DNA of 64,000 nt from Stenogyne calaminthoides (taxonomy: Eukaryota; Streptophyta; Magnoliopsida; Lamiales; Lamiaceae): NCBI GenBank assembly GCA_037126765.1, contig JBBCBC010000001.1:22958622-23022621 (forward strand). The letters run 5' to 3'. A program made the translations under genes and the position numbers. The notes under the pieces are model-generated. The model made no database searches and was not told the origin of the DNA. It saw only the letters and a list, made by a program, of their open reading frames with translations. This document shows positions 1-10,177 of this stretch, piece after piece. Within the stretch, counting starts at the first letter, position 1; each line of letters opens with the position of its first letter.

Positions 1-1446
1 GGGGGCGGGCAGTGAGGATGGGCTCCCGCTGGGAAGCGCTCCCACCCCCAGAGGCGCGAAGAGAATGGTCACCTGTGCGGCCACGCTTGCGTGTGGGGGA
101 GCCCTCAGAACGAGACGGGCGAGCACCCTCTCGCCCCTCTTTGGCCTTCCTCTTGTCCTTCGGGCGATCCGCCCGGGAGGACCCTCCTGTCTCCACCGTG
201 CCACCACAGGATGAGGACGTGGGCCGCGCCGCAGACCCAGTCCGAGAGAAGTTGAGTGCGGGATTTCGACGGGAAGCCATTTGTGCGGCAGTCGGGGCAA
301 GCGTTTGGACGGGTATACAAGGAGCTGCAAAAAGGCGCGGTTAGTGCTTGAAGGGGAGATCCTAAAGGAGTTTTAGAATTAATTTTATTTACAGAATAGC
401 ATACTCACGTAGGCGGCCAGTCTCACGAGGGTACGTCTGTAGCCCTCCCCACAGCCTCTTAGAGGAAGAGTTATAAAGCTCGACGTGTCGGTCCTCCCAG
501 GGATGGTCGAAAGCGATTCGGCGAGCAGCCTCGAAGTCCCAGTTCAGCTGGCTCTCGTCAGCAACGAATAAACCTGCAAGAGAGAAGGGAAATTAGATAA
601 GTACGGAGATGCTTGACGCCAACGTAGGAATGGACCTTACGAGGAGCTCGCTCTTGGAAGTCGGCGGGTATTGGGATCTCTGAAACTGAACCCGGAGGGG
701 CACTCTGCCAAGCTCCCCCCACAAATCACCACCGGGGGTGCCAGTTTTTTACCTTGTTGACTATCCCCCACACAATCCGCCGACCAGGCCTATTCTCAAG
801 GCATACTGACCTTCCTGGCCGTGCTGGGAGACCAGCGACCAAAAGAAGTTCACCTCCATCGGCGTGGGTAGCCGATAAAGGCCGGCCTGGCCGAGCACCG
901 TCAGAGTCGCCAGAAGGTAACTCCACCCGTTCGGAGTAAGTTGTGCAGTGGCAATGTGCCAAGCGGTCAATAAATGAGAGATCGCCGGGTGGAGTGGGAA
1001 TCGAAGACCGGCATCCATGGCCGCCTCGTGAATGGCGATCATACCCTCCGGAGGCTGGTCGGCCCTCTCAGAATCATCTGGACGATAGAAAAACACGTCA
1101 CCCGGGGTCTCAAACTGATGATGAGCCGCATCTAGCTCGACTTTCGACATGGTGGAGCGGTACTTCTTGTCATTTATGAAAAATCTAGATTTGGTCCCAG
1201 CTCGGACTACGGGACGAAGACAGTAGTGGAGACTGGCCTGATAGCCCGGTAGTCAAAAAAATCGGGATGATCTTCGTCGCGGCGAGCAGAGGTCTCCGGC
1301 TCTTCAGGAGGGCCACCACGAGGGTCTCCCAATCCCCGCTCTGGCGTGAGAACCCCCAAATCCTCAAGGGAGTCCGACCTCGATGAAGCACTGAAGGAGG
1401 GCTCCCCCTCCGCCTGACGCAGATGGCCACCGGGGGGCATAGACAT
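1..1446 (-). CDS. Antisense spliced ORF of a Ty3/gypsy element (transposase_28 / 'putative gypsy type' domain), cut by window edge
   Basis: A minus-strand coding unit reads out of the window. The first exon starts at an ATG at 1446. A long frame (about 1190-761) holds the MSKVELDAAHHQFETPGDV and LLTAWHIATAQLTPNGWSYL stretches typical of the Pfam 'putative gypsy type transposon' domain found in plant retroelements. A coding exon with good splice sites follows at 573-409 (acceptor ttgcag, donor gtgagt), with another from 324 (acceptor ttttgcag) into the window edge. One frameshift near 1230 separates the N-terminal 80 codons from the domain, and the first donor (about 753) is uncertain because a TAG lies just before it. 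Known family fact: TAT-type Ty3/gypsy elements can carry an antisense ORF between pol and the 3' LTR. That fits the purine tract and plus-strand LTR that follow. Function is unknown. Confidence 0.6.
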
Positions 1447-1576
1447 TGTACTAAAAGTAGAAGGAAAAAGAGGGAAGGGTTGCGCTTACCAGTTGGCTGT
1501 ACAAAGCACCGGAGGATGAAAGCTTGCAGAAAAACACTCGAAGAAGCAAAGTCCCAAAATCAAGGAGGAAGAGACC

Positions 1577-1584
1577 TATTTATA
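1577..1584 (-). promoter_or_regulatory. TATA box of the antisense ORF
   Basis: TATAAATA on the minus strand, about 130 bp upstream of the ATG at 1446, followed by a pyrimidine-rich leader. It gives the antisense ORF its own promoter, independent of the LTR. Confidence 0.5.
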
Positions 1585-1623
1585 AGAAGGGACAGGGGCT
1601 CGAGTGAAAATCTTTAAATAAAT

Positions 1624-1638
1624 AAAAAAAAGGGGGGG
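1624..1638 (+). other. Polypurine tract of the gypsy element
   Basis: A run of A followed by seven G sits between the antisense ORF and the LTR-like block. This is the expected position and composition of a plus-strand priming purine tract in a plus-oriented LTR element. Confidence 0.5.
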
Positions 1639-1640
1639 CA

Positions 1641-2325
1641 AATCTGCTATATCCCGAGAATGGCGGGGACATGATGGCCACGTGCCATCATGACCTGTAG
1701 GAGTTACGTCATCATCTGCCTTCTCGAGGCAAAGGTTGAACTTACTCGGGCCCACAAGACGGATGTCGCCCTAGGTGCAGCGAAGTACGAACCAAGTCGA
1801 CCAGCGACCACCTCGTTAGCGACCTGGGGGGCAATTGTTGTGGCCTCGCCACGATGTGGCGATCACCCAGGGCGACCAAGTTATAGCGAGCACCTCGTGG
1901 ACGACCACCCCTGTCTGGTCGCCCCAGCCCAACGACTTTCCCAAATAGAATGGGTTGAATTATGGAATGAGATCGCGACATATTTATGGAGATAGATATT
2001 TCGGGCATAAGAAGGGAAAGTCCAGCTACGGGCGAGATTTGCGTCGGAAAAGAAGGGATCGGTTATCCGGTGAGCGGGAAACCCTAAAAGGCCGAGATCA
2101 CCCGGCCCATGTAGAGAAATAACCTGCTTCATAGTCTATAAATACATGTTGTAATGCTCATTGTAAAGGGATCGAAATCTTAGTTAAAAAGCAGAAAGTA
2201 TAATAGAATTCCTGGTTTGGTATTGCCCCCGGACGTAGCCACATTTGGCGAACCGGGTCACCAAATCGCATTCTCATTTTTGTGTGCTTTTGCCATTATT
2301 GTCTTGTGAGTGATTGTTCATACGC
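1641..2325 (+). mobile_element. 3' LTR of a Ty3/gypsy (TAT-like) retrotransposon
   Basis: The block follows a purine tract and contains a TATA box (2137-2144). About 90 bp downstream it has the phrase tattgcccccggacgtagcc, with an aaccgggtcacc context. That phrase is characteristic of the R-U5 region of plant TAT-type gypsy LTRs. The exact ends are uncertain: neither a clear TG start nor a matching target duplication could be fixed, and the internal pol lies outside the window. The right boundary abuts an old Copia LTR. Confidence 0.5.
2137..2144 (+). promoter_or_regulatory. LTR TATA box
   Basis: TATAAATA in the gypsy LTR. The downstream spacing to the conserved U5-like phrase at about 2220-2265 fits an LTR promoter. 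Confidence 0.45.
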
Positions 2326-3605
2326 ACAGATAATTCCAGCTATAACAACAGAAAACAAACAACACAGCAATTATAGTGGTTCAGAGACTCAAGCTCCTAC
2401 GTCCACTCTCTCTGATCTTCAGAGAAATTCCTTAACACACTTCCTAAAGTTTTCAGGCTGACTCACTGCAACTTACTCACTTTTTTTTATTACCTTGAGT
2501 TTTCTGGCTGACTCACTGCAGCTTACTAACTCAACACACACAAGTTTTCAGACTACCACAAGTAGCTTACTAACTTCTCCTCTAGAGCTTTCTGGCTGAA
2601 CTCAACTGCAGCTTACTCACTCTTTACAACTCTAACTCACCAACAAATCACACACACTCAAACTACCTTATCAAAGGGTTTGGGTTTGGGTTTGGGTTGG
2701 TTTCCAACTAGGGTGAGATATCCTTTACAATAAGAGCAAATGCAAAGGCTAGGATATCTCTACTAAGCTTTGGATATATCTATCAAATCTAGGCTTAGTG
2801 TAATGAGCTCTCTCTAATGTGAAACACTTGGGAAATTCTAGGGTTTTCGAGTGCTTCAATTTGCAAGAATACGATGAGCTCTTGAGTTGCTGTAATTTCC
2901 CGTAACCTCTCAATGTTGGAGATCACTGGTATTTATAGGCAACTTCACCAATGGTCACTCTTTGAAAAACTATCCGTTGGAAGAGATAGCTTCAAGAGTT
3001 TCCTCTTCTGGTTATTGATGAACGACTATTTTTAGGGTTTGAACACTCCCTTGCATGTTTTAGGTAATATGCAACCATGTAGCCAATCACCAATTTTTGC
3101 AGTCTGGAACATAGTACTACTGACAAATTCAGTGCCCTGTCGCTTTCAGTGTCAGTAAGGTACAGTGTTGTCTTTCTCTGATTGGTTCTTGTCTTCAGTG
3201 AATGTAGACAAGCAAAATGGCTCTTTTTAGGTCAATCTCTCTGGATGAGACAACCTTAAACAATACTTAGACTTAGTTCATTTTGTCTGTTCTTGAATGT
3301 TTTGGGCAACATCTATTCTTTTGCAGATGTGCGTTTTCTTCAGTTTTGCACGTACTCAGATAGATATTCTTCAGGTCCTCTGAACATTCAGGTCTACCTG
3401 AGTCTTCAGTAACTTTTGAGTGTTCGGTATCTTCTGAGTCTTTAGTATTCAAACCTGATTAATATCTGCTGACTATACATGGTGCAGATATCTTCCTTAA
3501 CAATTCTATACTGAAATCTGACTCAGACTATCAAGATCATCCTGAACATGTCATACTCAGGGGTTTTGGGATCTAATCAAAACTCTTCATTAAATTCATC
3601 TCCCT
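2326..3605 (-). mobile_element. Old SIRE-like Copia LTR (truncated)
   Basis: It shares with the LTRs at 35051-36776 and 39058-40710 the block tatagtggttcagag followed by ctcaagctcctacgtccact, the arrangement of CTGA/TCAG-rich repeats, and a terminal segment close to ttttgatta. Orientation matches the minus-strand SIRE-like LTRs. It is strongly diverged, lacks the last 100-200 bp next to the gypsy LTR, and no target duplication was found. Near 2676-2703 it carries four copies of a TTTGGG motif, which is probably local LTR sequence rather than telomeric. Confidence 0.5.
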
Positions 3606-5084
3606 ACATACATTAATAATGAAACCATAAGTTGCAATATGCAAAATAAGTTGCAATATGCAAAACAAAGTCTTATATTTTTGTCTTTTTAATTGTTAGG
3701 CTTTCGTATCACTGAATTGATATTTTTATCTCTCAGGTTTCAAATTGATAGTTAACCTATTTTTTAGACTCTGCCCATAAAAATTCCGATTCAATGACAA
3801 CCACAAGTATAGTAACTAATTTGTTACTTATAATCAGTAATGATATCTTTTGTAAATTTGTTGGCGTTTCTAACCTTGTGAAAATCTTTATAGAAAAATG
3901 AACAATTGTATCATTAAGTACATATTAAAGATGACATAAATATGCAATTTTCTTTTTGTTGATCTTGTGTGAGCTTGAGCTCGTTTTTAAGTGCTCAACA
4001 TGTCTAGTTTGATTATGAGTTAGAGTTGGACCTGGAACTCATGTGTTTAAAACTTCAGCCTTTAAATTTAGGAGCTCTACTTATTGTGTTACTTATTGCA
4101 GTAAAGAATTCTTTGGAATTTACATATTTTTGTATAATCCCAGATATTGTTAACTTATTGCAAAGAATGTAAATTAACCTCCTTAAATGTTTTATCTCAT
4201 TTAAAAGATCCCTTTATCCATGATATGGCCAATACCATTTTCTTGCTAACATTCATATTTTCATCTTAGTTACTCGAGCTTTCACAATAGTAGGATGGTC
4301 TAACTATAGACATCCAAATTAAATTATGTTTTTTTCCTCCTTTTTTATGGAAGCATTGCTTCGCAAATCTTCCATCATTTTGAGTTACCTTATATGACAT
4401 AATTTTGACCTTCCTATCCCTGAGAAATTCTTTTAACTGGTATGAGAAACTTTTCTTAGTTATGTTGCCAAAATAATAATCATTGATATATCTAGAGTTA
4501 ATAACATTTTTATATAATTTCTCTAAATGAAGCGTAAGCGCGCTCATTTAAAAGTCACATTAACCTTGATGAGATCAATGGTGATACTTGTCGCCCAACC
4601 ATTCTTCTAATTAGCATAAAATCCAATGTTTCAACTATGTGAATACAAATATACAATGCTCGGCTTGTAAGAATGATTAAATTGTTCATTCTTCTGTTCA
4701 CATATTGATCTTTTCATTCAAGTATTTTTAGCAATGAAAAATTATAATTCAGCAGAATCAATCATAAAAGCTTAAGTTTAATAATTAACTTACATTTTTG
4801 TATTCTTTTGCCTAAAAAAGAGATACGAATACATCCGAATATCATCTTAAAAATCATTAATCAAACTTAAAGATGAGAGCATAGTTATTAAAGACACAAG
4901 GCGCACAAAGGCACAAAAGGTTCCTGGAGCCAAGGCTCAGGTACATGCCTAGTAGTCACAAGACGTAAAAATAAAAAATAACTGATAATTATTTTGTTAT
5001 TGACCTACTAGAGCAAGCTTATATAATATTATAACCAAAAAATTGAATAAAGGTTTCAAATCTTATACATTATAATATTTCAAA
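3606..5084. other. AT-rich intergenic DNA, no gene recognised
   Basis: Both strands are rich in stops. The longest frame (4266-4547, minus, 93 codons) has lysine/serine/asparagine-rich composition typical of random AT-rich reading and matches nothing recognised. No inverted repeats with target duplications were seen. Confidence 0.5.
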
Positions 5085-5375
5085 TCTTGAAGATGAGCTG
5101 ACTTGTCTCTGCATATCTCGAGAAAACTCAGATACATTGAAGCAGATTGATGAAGCATCATCTTCTGCAAAATCCAATAGACAATGGAAGTGCATGATGT
5201 GCTTATGTGTCGTTTTCTTGCCTTGCAGTCACCAAGTCGTCTGTTGACAAAGTTTCACAACAGTGGGAGATCCTGTGCTCAGATTGAAGAGAGTATCAAC
5301 GTTTACGGGCCAAGCTCGTAGATTTTCCTGTAATTGCCGTAAGAGACAGAAGTGGATATCCAAGTTCATGGTTAA
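5085..5375 (+). pseudogene. Remnant exons of an unidentified plant gene
   Basis: The segment 5229-5375 is bounded by a strong acceptor (ttgccttgcag) and donor (gtacgttc). It reads as protein-like sequence (TKSSVDKVSQQWEILCSD, then REYQRLRAKLVDFPVIAVRD) with one in-frame TGA between the two parts. The stretch 5085-5215 also reads as plausible coding sequence ending close to the intron. I do not recognise the family. The in-frame stop and the lack of further exons suggest a decayed gene or captured fragment. The function should be treated as unknown. Confidence 0.3.
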
Positions 5376-6131
5376 GGTACGTTCTGGTCTTTTTGTTAGG
5401 TTAATAATGGCCCTATAATTCATCATGATCGAAGTCCATTCGCTCAAAATATTCATACAATGAATTGGATAGAAAAGTCATAGCAGGGTTTATCCATCTG
5501 CAATCCTGCTTGCATATATATTATTTTCTTCATAATAGAATGATGCCTTAAAGCATGCTTTGCCAGTGAAAATTTATTTATTACTATTAAGAATACAAGT
5601 ATGAAGGATGGATGAGAGAGAAGGTAATGTAGTTTTATTGTATTAAAGGAAGTAACTATTTTCTATATATCTCCTTCATTGCATCCAATTAGTTAAATAG
5701 GAGTATATTATTTGAGAATCAAATTTAATCAAGTTATCAAAATATAAACAAATAAATTTAATTTGATTTATTTTTTATATATGACGTTTATCCTCATTTG
5801 ATCGGAAACAATTTTAATTTGCTTACACTCCATAACGAAAATAACACCAGCAAACACCACCTCAAGTGCATTGCGATAAGCAAATCCAGGTATATTAATC
5901 GCCATAATTTAGCGTGGTAATGCCTCTCTGACATCTCTCCCTTTAAGGTGTTGTACCACCTGCTTTGATTGTGTTGTACGGTACAACACATTAAGCAAGT
6001 GGTGCAACACCCTAAAGCTCAAGAAAATGTGCATGATTATCTTAAAAGTAAGCTATCTGAACTGAGTCAAGAGTTAGTGCTGTAATAAAGTTTTCTTCGA
6101 TATATTTCAGGTAAACTGTTGGTGGCTGTTA

Positions 6132-6287
6132 ACATGCGCAATCACTTGGGCTGTTCATTGGAAATTCCGACAAGCGACTTCTTCCAATAAGATTCATTGT
6201 GGGCTTGAAAGCTTCATCATCTGTTACAACTTTTCGACATGCTTCAATGATGCTAGGATTGCCCAACATGTATAGTCCTGCGTGTGT
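6132..6287 (-). pseudogene. Remnant terminal exon of an unidentified gene
   Basis: On the minus strand, after an AG acceptor (tgcaag), an open frame of about 52 codons ends in TAA. It includes HAGLYMLGNPSIIEACRKVV and DDEAFKPTMNLIGRS and has good codon-like composition in otherwise AT-rich DNA. It resembles the last exon of a conserved plant protein, but I cannot name it. It lies on the opposite strand to the remnant at 5085-5375, so the two need not belong together. Confidence 0.3.
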
Positions 6288-7039
6288 TCGAACTTGCACA
6301 ATTAATGGACATCTATATTTAAATTACTGGAAACTAATCCTATTTTAAGCAGAAAACTTGTGAATTTTCTTGTTTGTATAGTATGATTGTAATGGTTTAT
6401 TTACTTGCCAAAAATTTGGATTACTATTTCGTGAATTTCTCATGAATTTTGGACAGAGGATGACACGTAAAGAAAGAAATAGTGAGAGTTGTATAATTTT
6501 TTTCTTTTGCTCATTTTTCTATGTTGTGTGACTTATGTCTACATAAAATAGGTTTGTTTTAAAGAAAGGAAAGTACTTAGTCGAATCGTGTAGGTGAACT
6601 CCCAATATTAACAAGGTTTGGTGGGGTGTTTGCAAAAAATTATGCTTTTGAAAAAGTGATTAAAATTAGTGATTATAAGAAAATTGATTAATAGTAAAAG
6701 TGTATGGTGTTTGTAAAATAATTCAAAGAAAAATTGATAGTGTTTGTAAAAAAATTTATTAGAAATTATTTATATAGAGGTTTTTAGATATATAGTGTAT
6801 TACAATGGAGAATGTGATATATAGTTCAAATTGTTTTCTCCATTGTCAAGTATGTTACTCCAATTCATGATCTAGCTCGTTACAAGTTAATGGACTATAA
6901 AAAAAGTGAAATTTGGTTGGATAATGATAGAGTGAAAATGAAACTAAAATAAAGAGAAAAAGACTTATTTTAGAAAAAAAAAATTCACATAGAGTGAATT
7001 TTTTGAATTTTGACCGGGGGTATACAATAGCTTCTTTTT

Positions 7040-7320
7040 TTTTTAAGAGCGGGAGAGGGAGTTGGTGAGTATTAGTTTTGTTTTTAAGGGCGGGAGAGGG
7101 AGTTGGTGAGTATTAAATTTGATTAGTGAGAATTACATTTGGGTGGTTAGGAGAATGCGCTACTTTTTTTAGAAATAGATTAAGAAAATACCTTACTTTT
7201 TTAATTGACTAGGAGATTGAGTGGGAATTAAATTTGGTCCACCAACACCGATCGGGGGAGGGGGGGAGTTGGTGAGTATTAAATTTGGTTGATTAGGAGA
7301 ATACGTTAGAAGTAGGTTGG
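7040..7320. repeat. Tandem/dispersed repeat of a gggagttggtgagtatta unit
   Basis: The phrase gcgggagagggagttggtg occurs twice about 38 bp apart near 7050-7110. The related gggagttggtgagtattaaa recurs near 7263-7285, followed again by a tag-gagaat phrase. It is a local duplication within the possible element. Confidence 0.5.
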
Positions 7321-7339
7321 GAAAATACATTGTTTTTAG

Positions 7340-7560
7340 TGACTGTATACGGACCTTGGAGGAGCCCTCAGAAGGGGTGTTTGCCGCTATAGACAGTCAA
7401 CATACCATAAAAAGTATCCGACGTAGTAACTGTACACCCGGAGTCCAGTGCAAGCTGTGCAGCTCCTTCGGACCCTCATCCATGACAGAATCATCAACAA
7501 CAGGTTCATCAACTTGATCCTGTTCGAGATGTTGAATCACCGGGTTTACAAAACCGGAGA
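7340..7560 (-). pseudogene. GC-richer coding-like island, possible captured gene fragment
   Basis: On the minus strand this island has an open frame including FVNPVIQHLEQDQVDEPVV and DEGPKELHSLHWTPGVQL, flanked by very AT-rich DNA. It sits inside the tentative DNA element, which would fit capture of host exon sequence. The protein was not recognised, and the frame has no start or clear splice boundaries. Confidence 0.25.
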
Positions 7561-7851
7561 CTCCACTTTTTACACTTTCAATTTATTCTGCTCACTTGTG
7601 AAGGGTATTTATGTCTCAAAATTAAGAATTGGTTGAATAATTTTTTTATAACTAAGAGTGGGTAAAATAAATTGTCCAATGCTGAAAGTGAGTATTTGAC
7701 ACAATTTTCGGTAAAAAATGATCATAAGCTACAAAAAGCATCCCCCTTCAACTTTTAGCTAATACTAACTTTTAATAACTTATTTAATCTGATAAAAGAC
7801 AAATAAAATACTCTAAATTACTTATTTTTTTTTTTGCAAATACCCCTTAAG

Positions 7852-8575
7852 GTAGTAGGTAGTGTTCGGTAAAATCACTTATTTTAAGAGTTGTTCTTCA
7901 TAGTTTTAACTTTTGAAAGATGGTTCCAAGCTGTGACCAGAGTTTATAATATTTTCTCTATAATTCCGTTTGGAAGTCTACTATTGGGCTTAGCCCATTT
8001 ATTCTATATTTTTTCTTTCCTGTATTGGGCTTCGTCCGTACGTCGATCTTTTAGTTGAGCTGGGCCCATTTGTTTCTCTTTTATAATATTAGACCAATGT
8101 AGCATATCTTCTTAGTCATGAAAATGGTTTGCATCTTCTTTTTCATTTATTCATTTTCAATGATGCTTTGATCTCATTCTTGCCCAACTTTGACAGACCA
8201 TAATCACTGGAATTTCTTCTTAACTTCTGCTGGTGATTGTTTGCTATATTCCTTTAACTTAGTATAGAATGTAGTTTGTGGGAATGCCAAATTACATGCA
8301 TTAAAAAATAAAATAAAAACATTGAAGTTATAGGACCATTTGTTAACTTATAGGATTTAAAAAGCATTCTGCAATTAATAGGGAAATTAAGTTAGTTTAT
8401 GAATATATAATCGGAAAGTAGAGAAATTCTTGTATGCAATTTTGTATTCCGTGCAATATCTTAAAAAAAGTAGAGAAATTTGTGAGGTCCAAAAATAGAC
8501 AAACTCAAAAAATTTACAGGTCAAAATCAAATCACTTATTTATTTTAATAATATTATATTATTGTTCATATAATA
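7852..8575. other. AT-rich intergenic DNA, nothing recognised
   Basis: No open frame of note, no inverted repeat and no transposon terminus was seen between the tentative element and the Stowaway MITE. Confidence 0.5.
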
Positions 8576-8820
8576 CTCCCTCCGTCCCAAACTAAATGTT
8601 GATTTGACTGTTCATAAGGATTTAGTGAAATAGTGATAGAGTGGTGAGTAGAAAGAGTTGTTTATTAGTATTTTATATGATAAAGTGATAAAGTGATGGG
8701 TAATTGGGGGTAGAAAGAGTTGTTTATTAATATTTTATGTGATAAAGTTGGTAAGTAACTTTACCATTAAATTTGAGATAAAAATAATGGGTACTTTATC
8801 ATTAAGTTTGGAACGGGAAG
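8576..8820. mobile_element. Stowaway MITE (Tc1/mariner type)
   Basis: It starts ctccctccgtcccaaact and ends in the inverted form (gtttggaacgggaag), flanked by TA on both sides (8574-8575 and 8821-8822). The interior carries a duplicated unit, agagttgtttattagtat to gataaagtgataaagtgatg, that is shared with the MITE at 13873-14132. Length about 245 bp, non-coding. Confidence 0.85.
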
Positions 8821-9010
8821 TATTATTGTTTACTTGTAATATAACATACTTATATAATATGTTACTAATTGACATAATACTGTATGAACAAACAAATAAT
8901 AGTATTAAAGGTATAAACATGTAATGCCCAACCCAACACGCAATATTTTTTACAAATATTTGTGCTTATAGCATGATACTAATAATAACACTATATTTTT
9001 TCATGACTTA

Positions 9011-9128
9011 GGGCGTATTTTGAAACACTTAAAACAGCTTTCAGAAGCACTTATTTTTAAAGCTTTCTCTCACAGCTTTTGAAAATAAGTGCTTCGGAAA
9101 GCTGTTTTAAGTATTTCAAAACACGCCC
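9011..9128. mobile_element. Tourist-type (PIF/Harbinger) foldback MITE
   Basis: A near-perfect 118-bp palindrome: gggcgtattttgaaacactt at the left pairs with aagtatttcaaaacacgccc at the right. It is flanked by the trinucleotide tta on both sides (9008-9010 and 9129-9131), the TWA duplication typical of PIF/Harbinger elements. Transcribed, it would form one long hairpin. Confidence 0.75.
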
Positions 9129-9228
9129 TTAAATTACTGATTTTTTTACCGATCAATTTGAGAAAGTAGCAAAATGATACTCTAATCATGATTGCACGAC
9201 ACCCAAGAAACCCCAACAAGAAACTCAA

Positions 9229-9846
9229 GGGTATGTTTGTTTTGGATTCATTCGAGTGGACTAAGAATTTTGCAAATCACATCCTATTATTGAAAATCAG
9301 ACTTCAACATTCACTCCTATAAAATACACACGCACACATACCTATTTTTTACAAAATTCAGTACAATTACATCACTATTTTTTTTTCTCTCAGTACTACT
9401 CCTTCAGTCCACAAAAAGTGTGTTCACTTTTCTTATTTGTCCGTCCATCAAAAGTGTGTTCATTCCTTTTATTGACACAATCACTTTATCTCCAGCACCA
9501 TCACTTAATTACCCATATTATCATTGTACTTTACCAATAAAATTCACTTTATTTATAAATGGATCTCACAATACCAATAATATCCTTTACTTTATCTTCT
9601 TTATCTACCTTTTTTTAAAACCTGTCCCAAAAAATTGAGCATAATTTTTATGGACAGAGGAAACATATAATAATACAAAATCGATCACTATTAAATATTG
9701 ATTTGACATAACAGTTAAAACAAAATCCCATCTTATCAAAATTTCAAAACAATCACATACATTTTACTATTCACCAGGACTTTCAAATTTATAAAATTTC
9801 AAAGTCACGACTTTCCTCCCATACAAATTCCAGAAAAAACATACCC
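9229..9846. mobile_element. Possible MITE with gggtatgttt termini, itself carrying a nested MITE
   Basis: gggtatgtttgttttgg at the left is mirrored by ccagaaaaaacataccc at the right, and the four bases tcaa flank both ends. The inner 9399-9665 segment is a separate Stowaway-like insertion. The outer element family is not certain. Confidence 0.35.
9399..9665. mobile_element. Stowaway-like MITE (second family)
   Basis: Begins ctccttcagtccacaaaaag after a TA and ends with the inverted form (tttatggacagaggaaac). The interior is A/T-rich with repeated aaaagtgtgttca units. It is about 267 bp and diverged from the other Stowaway copies. Confidence 0.6.
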
Positions 9847-10177
9847 TCAACTAGTGGCTCGACAAGTTAGGTTCAAAAATGGGTAAAACTGGTTCATTTT
9901 CTAAATAGATCCTCGAGGAAACAAACACTGGGAAAAGCAATAACGCCAACAAGTAAGATTTCACCATCTTCTAACGTTACAATCATAATCCAACTCACAA
10001 ATATAGAGTACAAGTAGTCCTTATGAAAAAAAGGAAAAAATATCCAACCAATCAAGATTATCAATACTCCAAAATAAAATGAAAAGTTTCTAACAGTACA
10101 TGAGGCACTACCGATAATCTCTACTTCTGATACCAAAATTAGAAGAGACTAACATTAAGTGATCGGTTCATCACCCT

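Larger units (their letters stand above)
6629..7851. mobile_element. Possible non-autonomous DNA element with imperfect terminal inverted repeats
   Basis: The left side reads ggggtgtttgcaaaaaa. The right side, reversed, reads aaggggtatttgcaaaaaaa, and both are followed by A/T-rich subterminal sequence. Inside are a short tandem duplication (7040-7110) and a GC-richer island (7340-7560). No target duplication could be fixed, so the boundaries are tentative. Confidence 0.3.

Noticed and set aside
1451..1489. GT...AG pair in the leader of the gypsy antisense ORF
   Set aside because: Only 39 bp, too short for a normal plant intron.
2676..2703. TTTGGG repeats resembling telomere sequence
   Set aside because: The plant telomere unit is TTTAGGG. 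Four TTTGGG-like units inside an LTR are better explained as local LTR repeat.
9894..10136. 80-codon minus-strand frame downstream of the CCCH gene
   Set aside because: Hydrophobic but without known similarity, no start context, and located in the expected 3' flanking region. Most likely chance.
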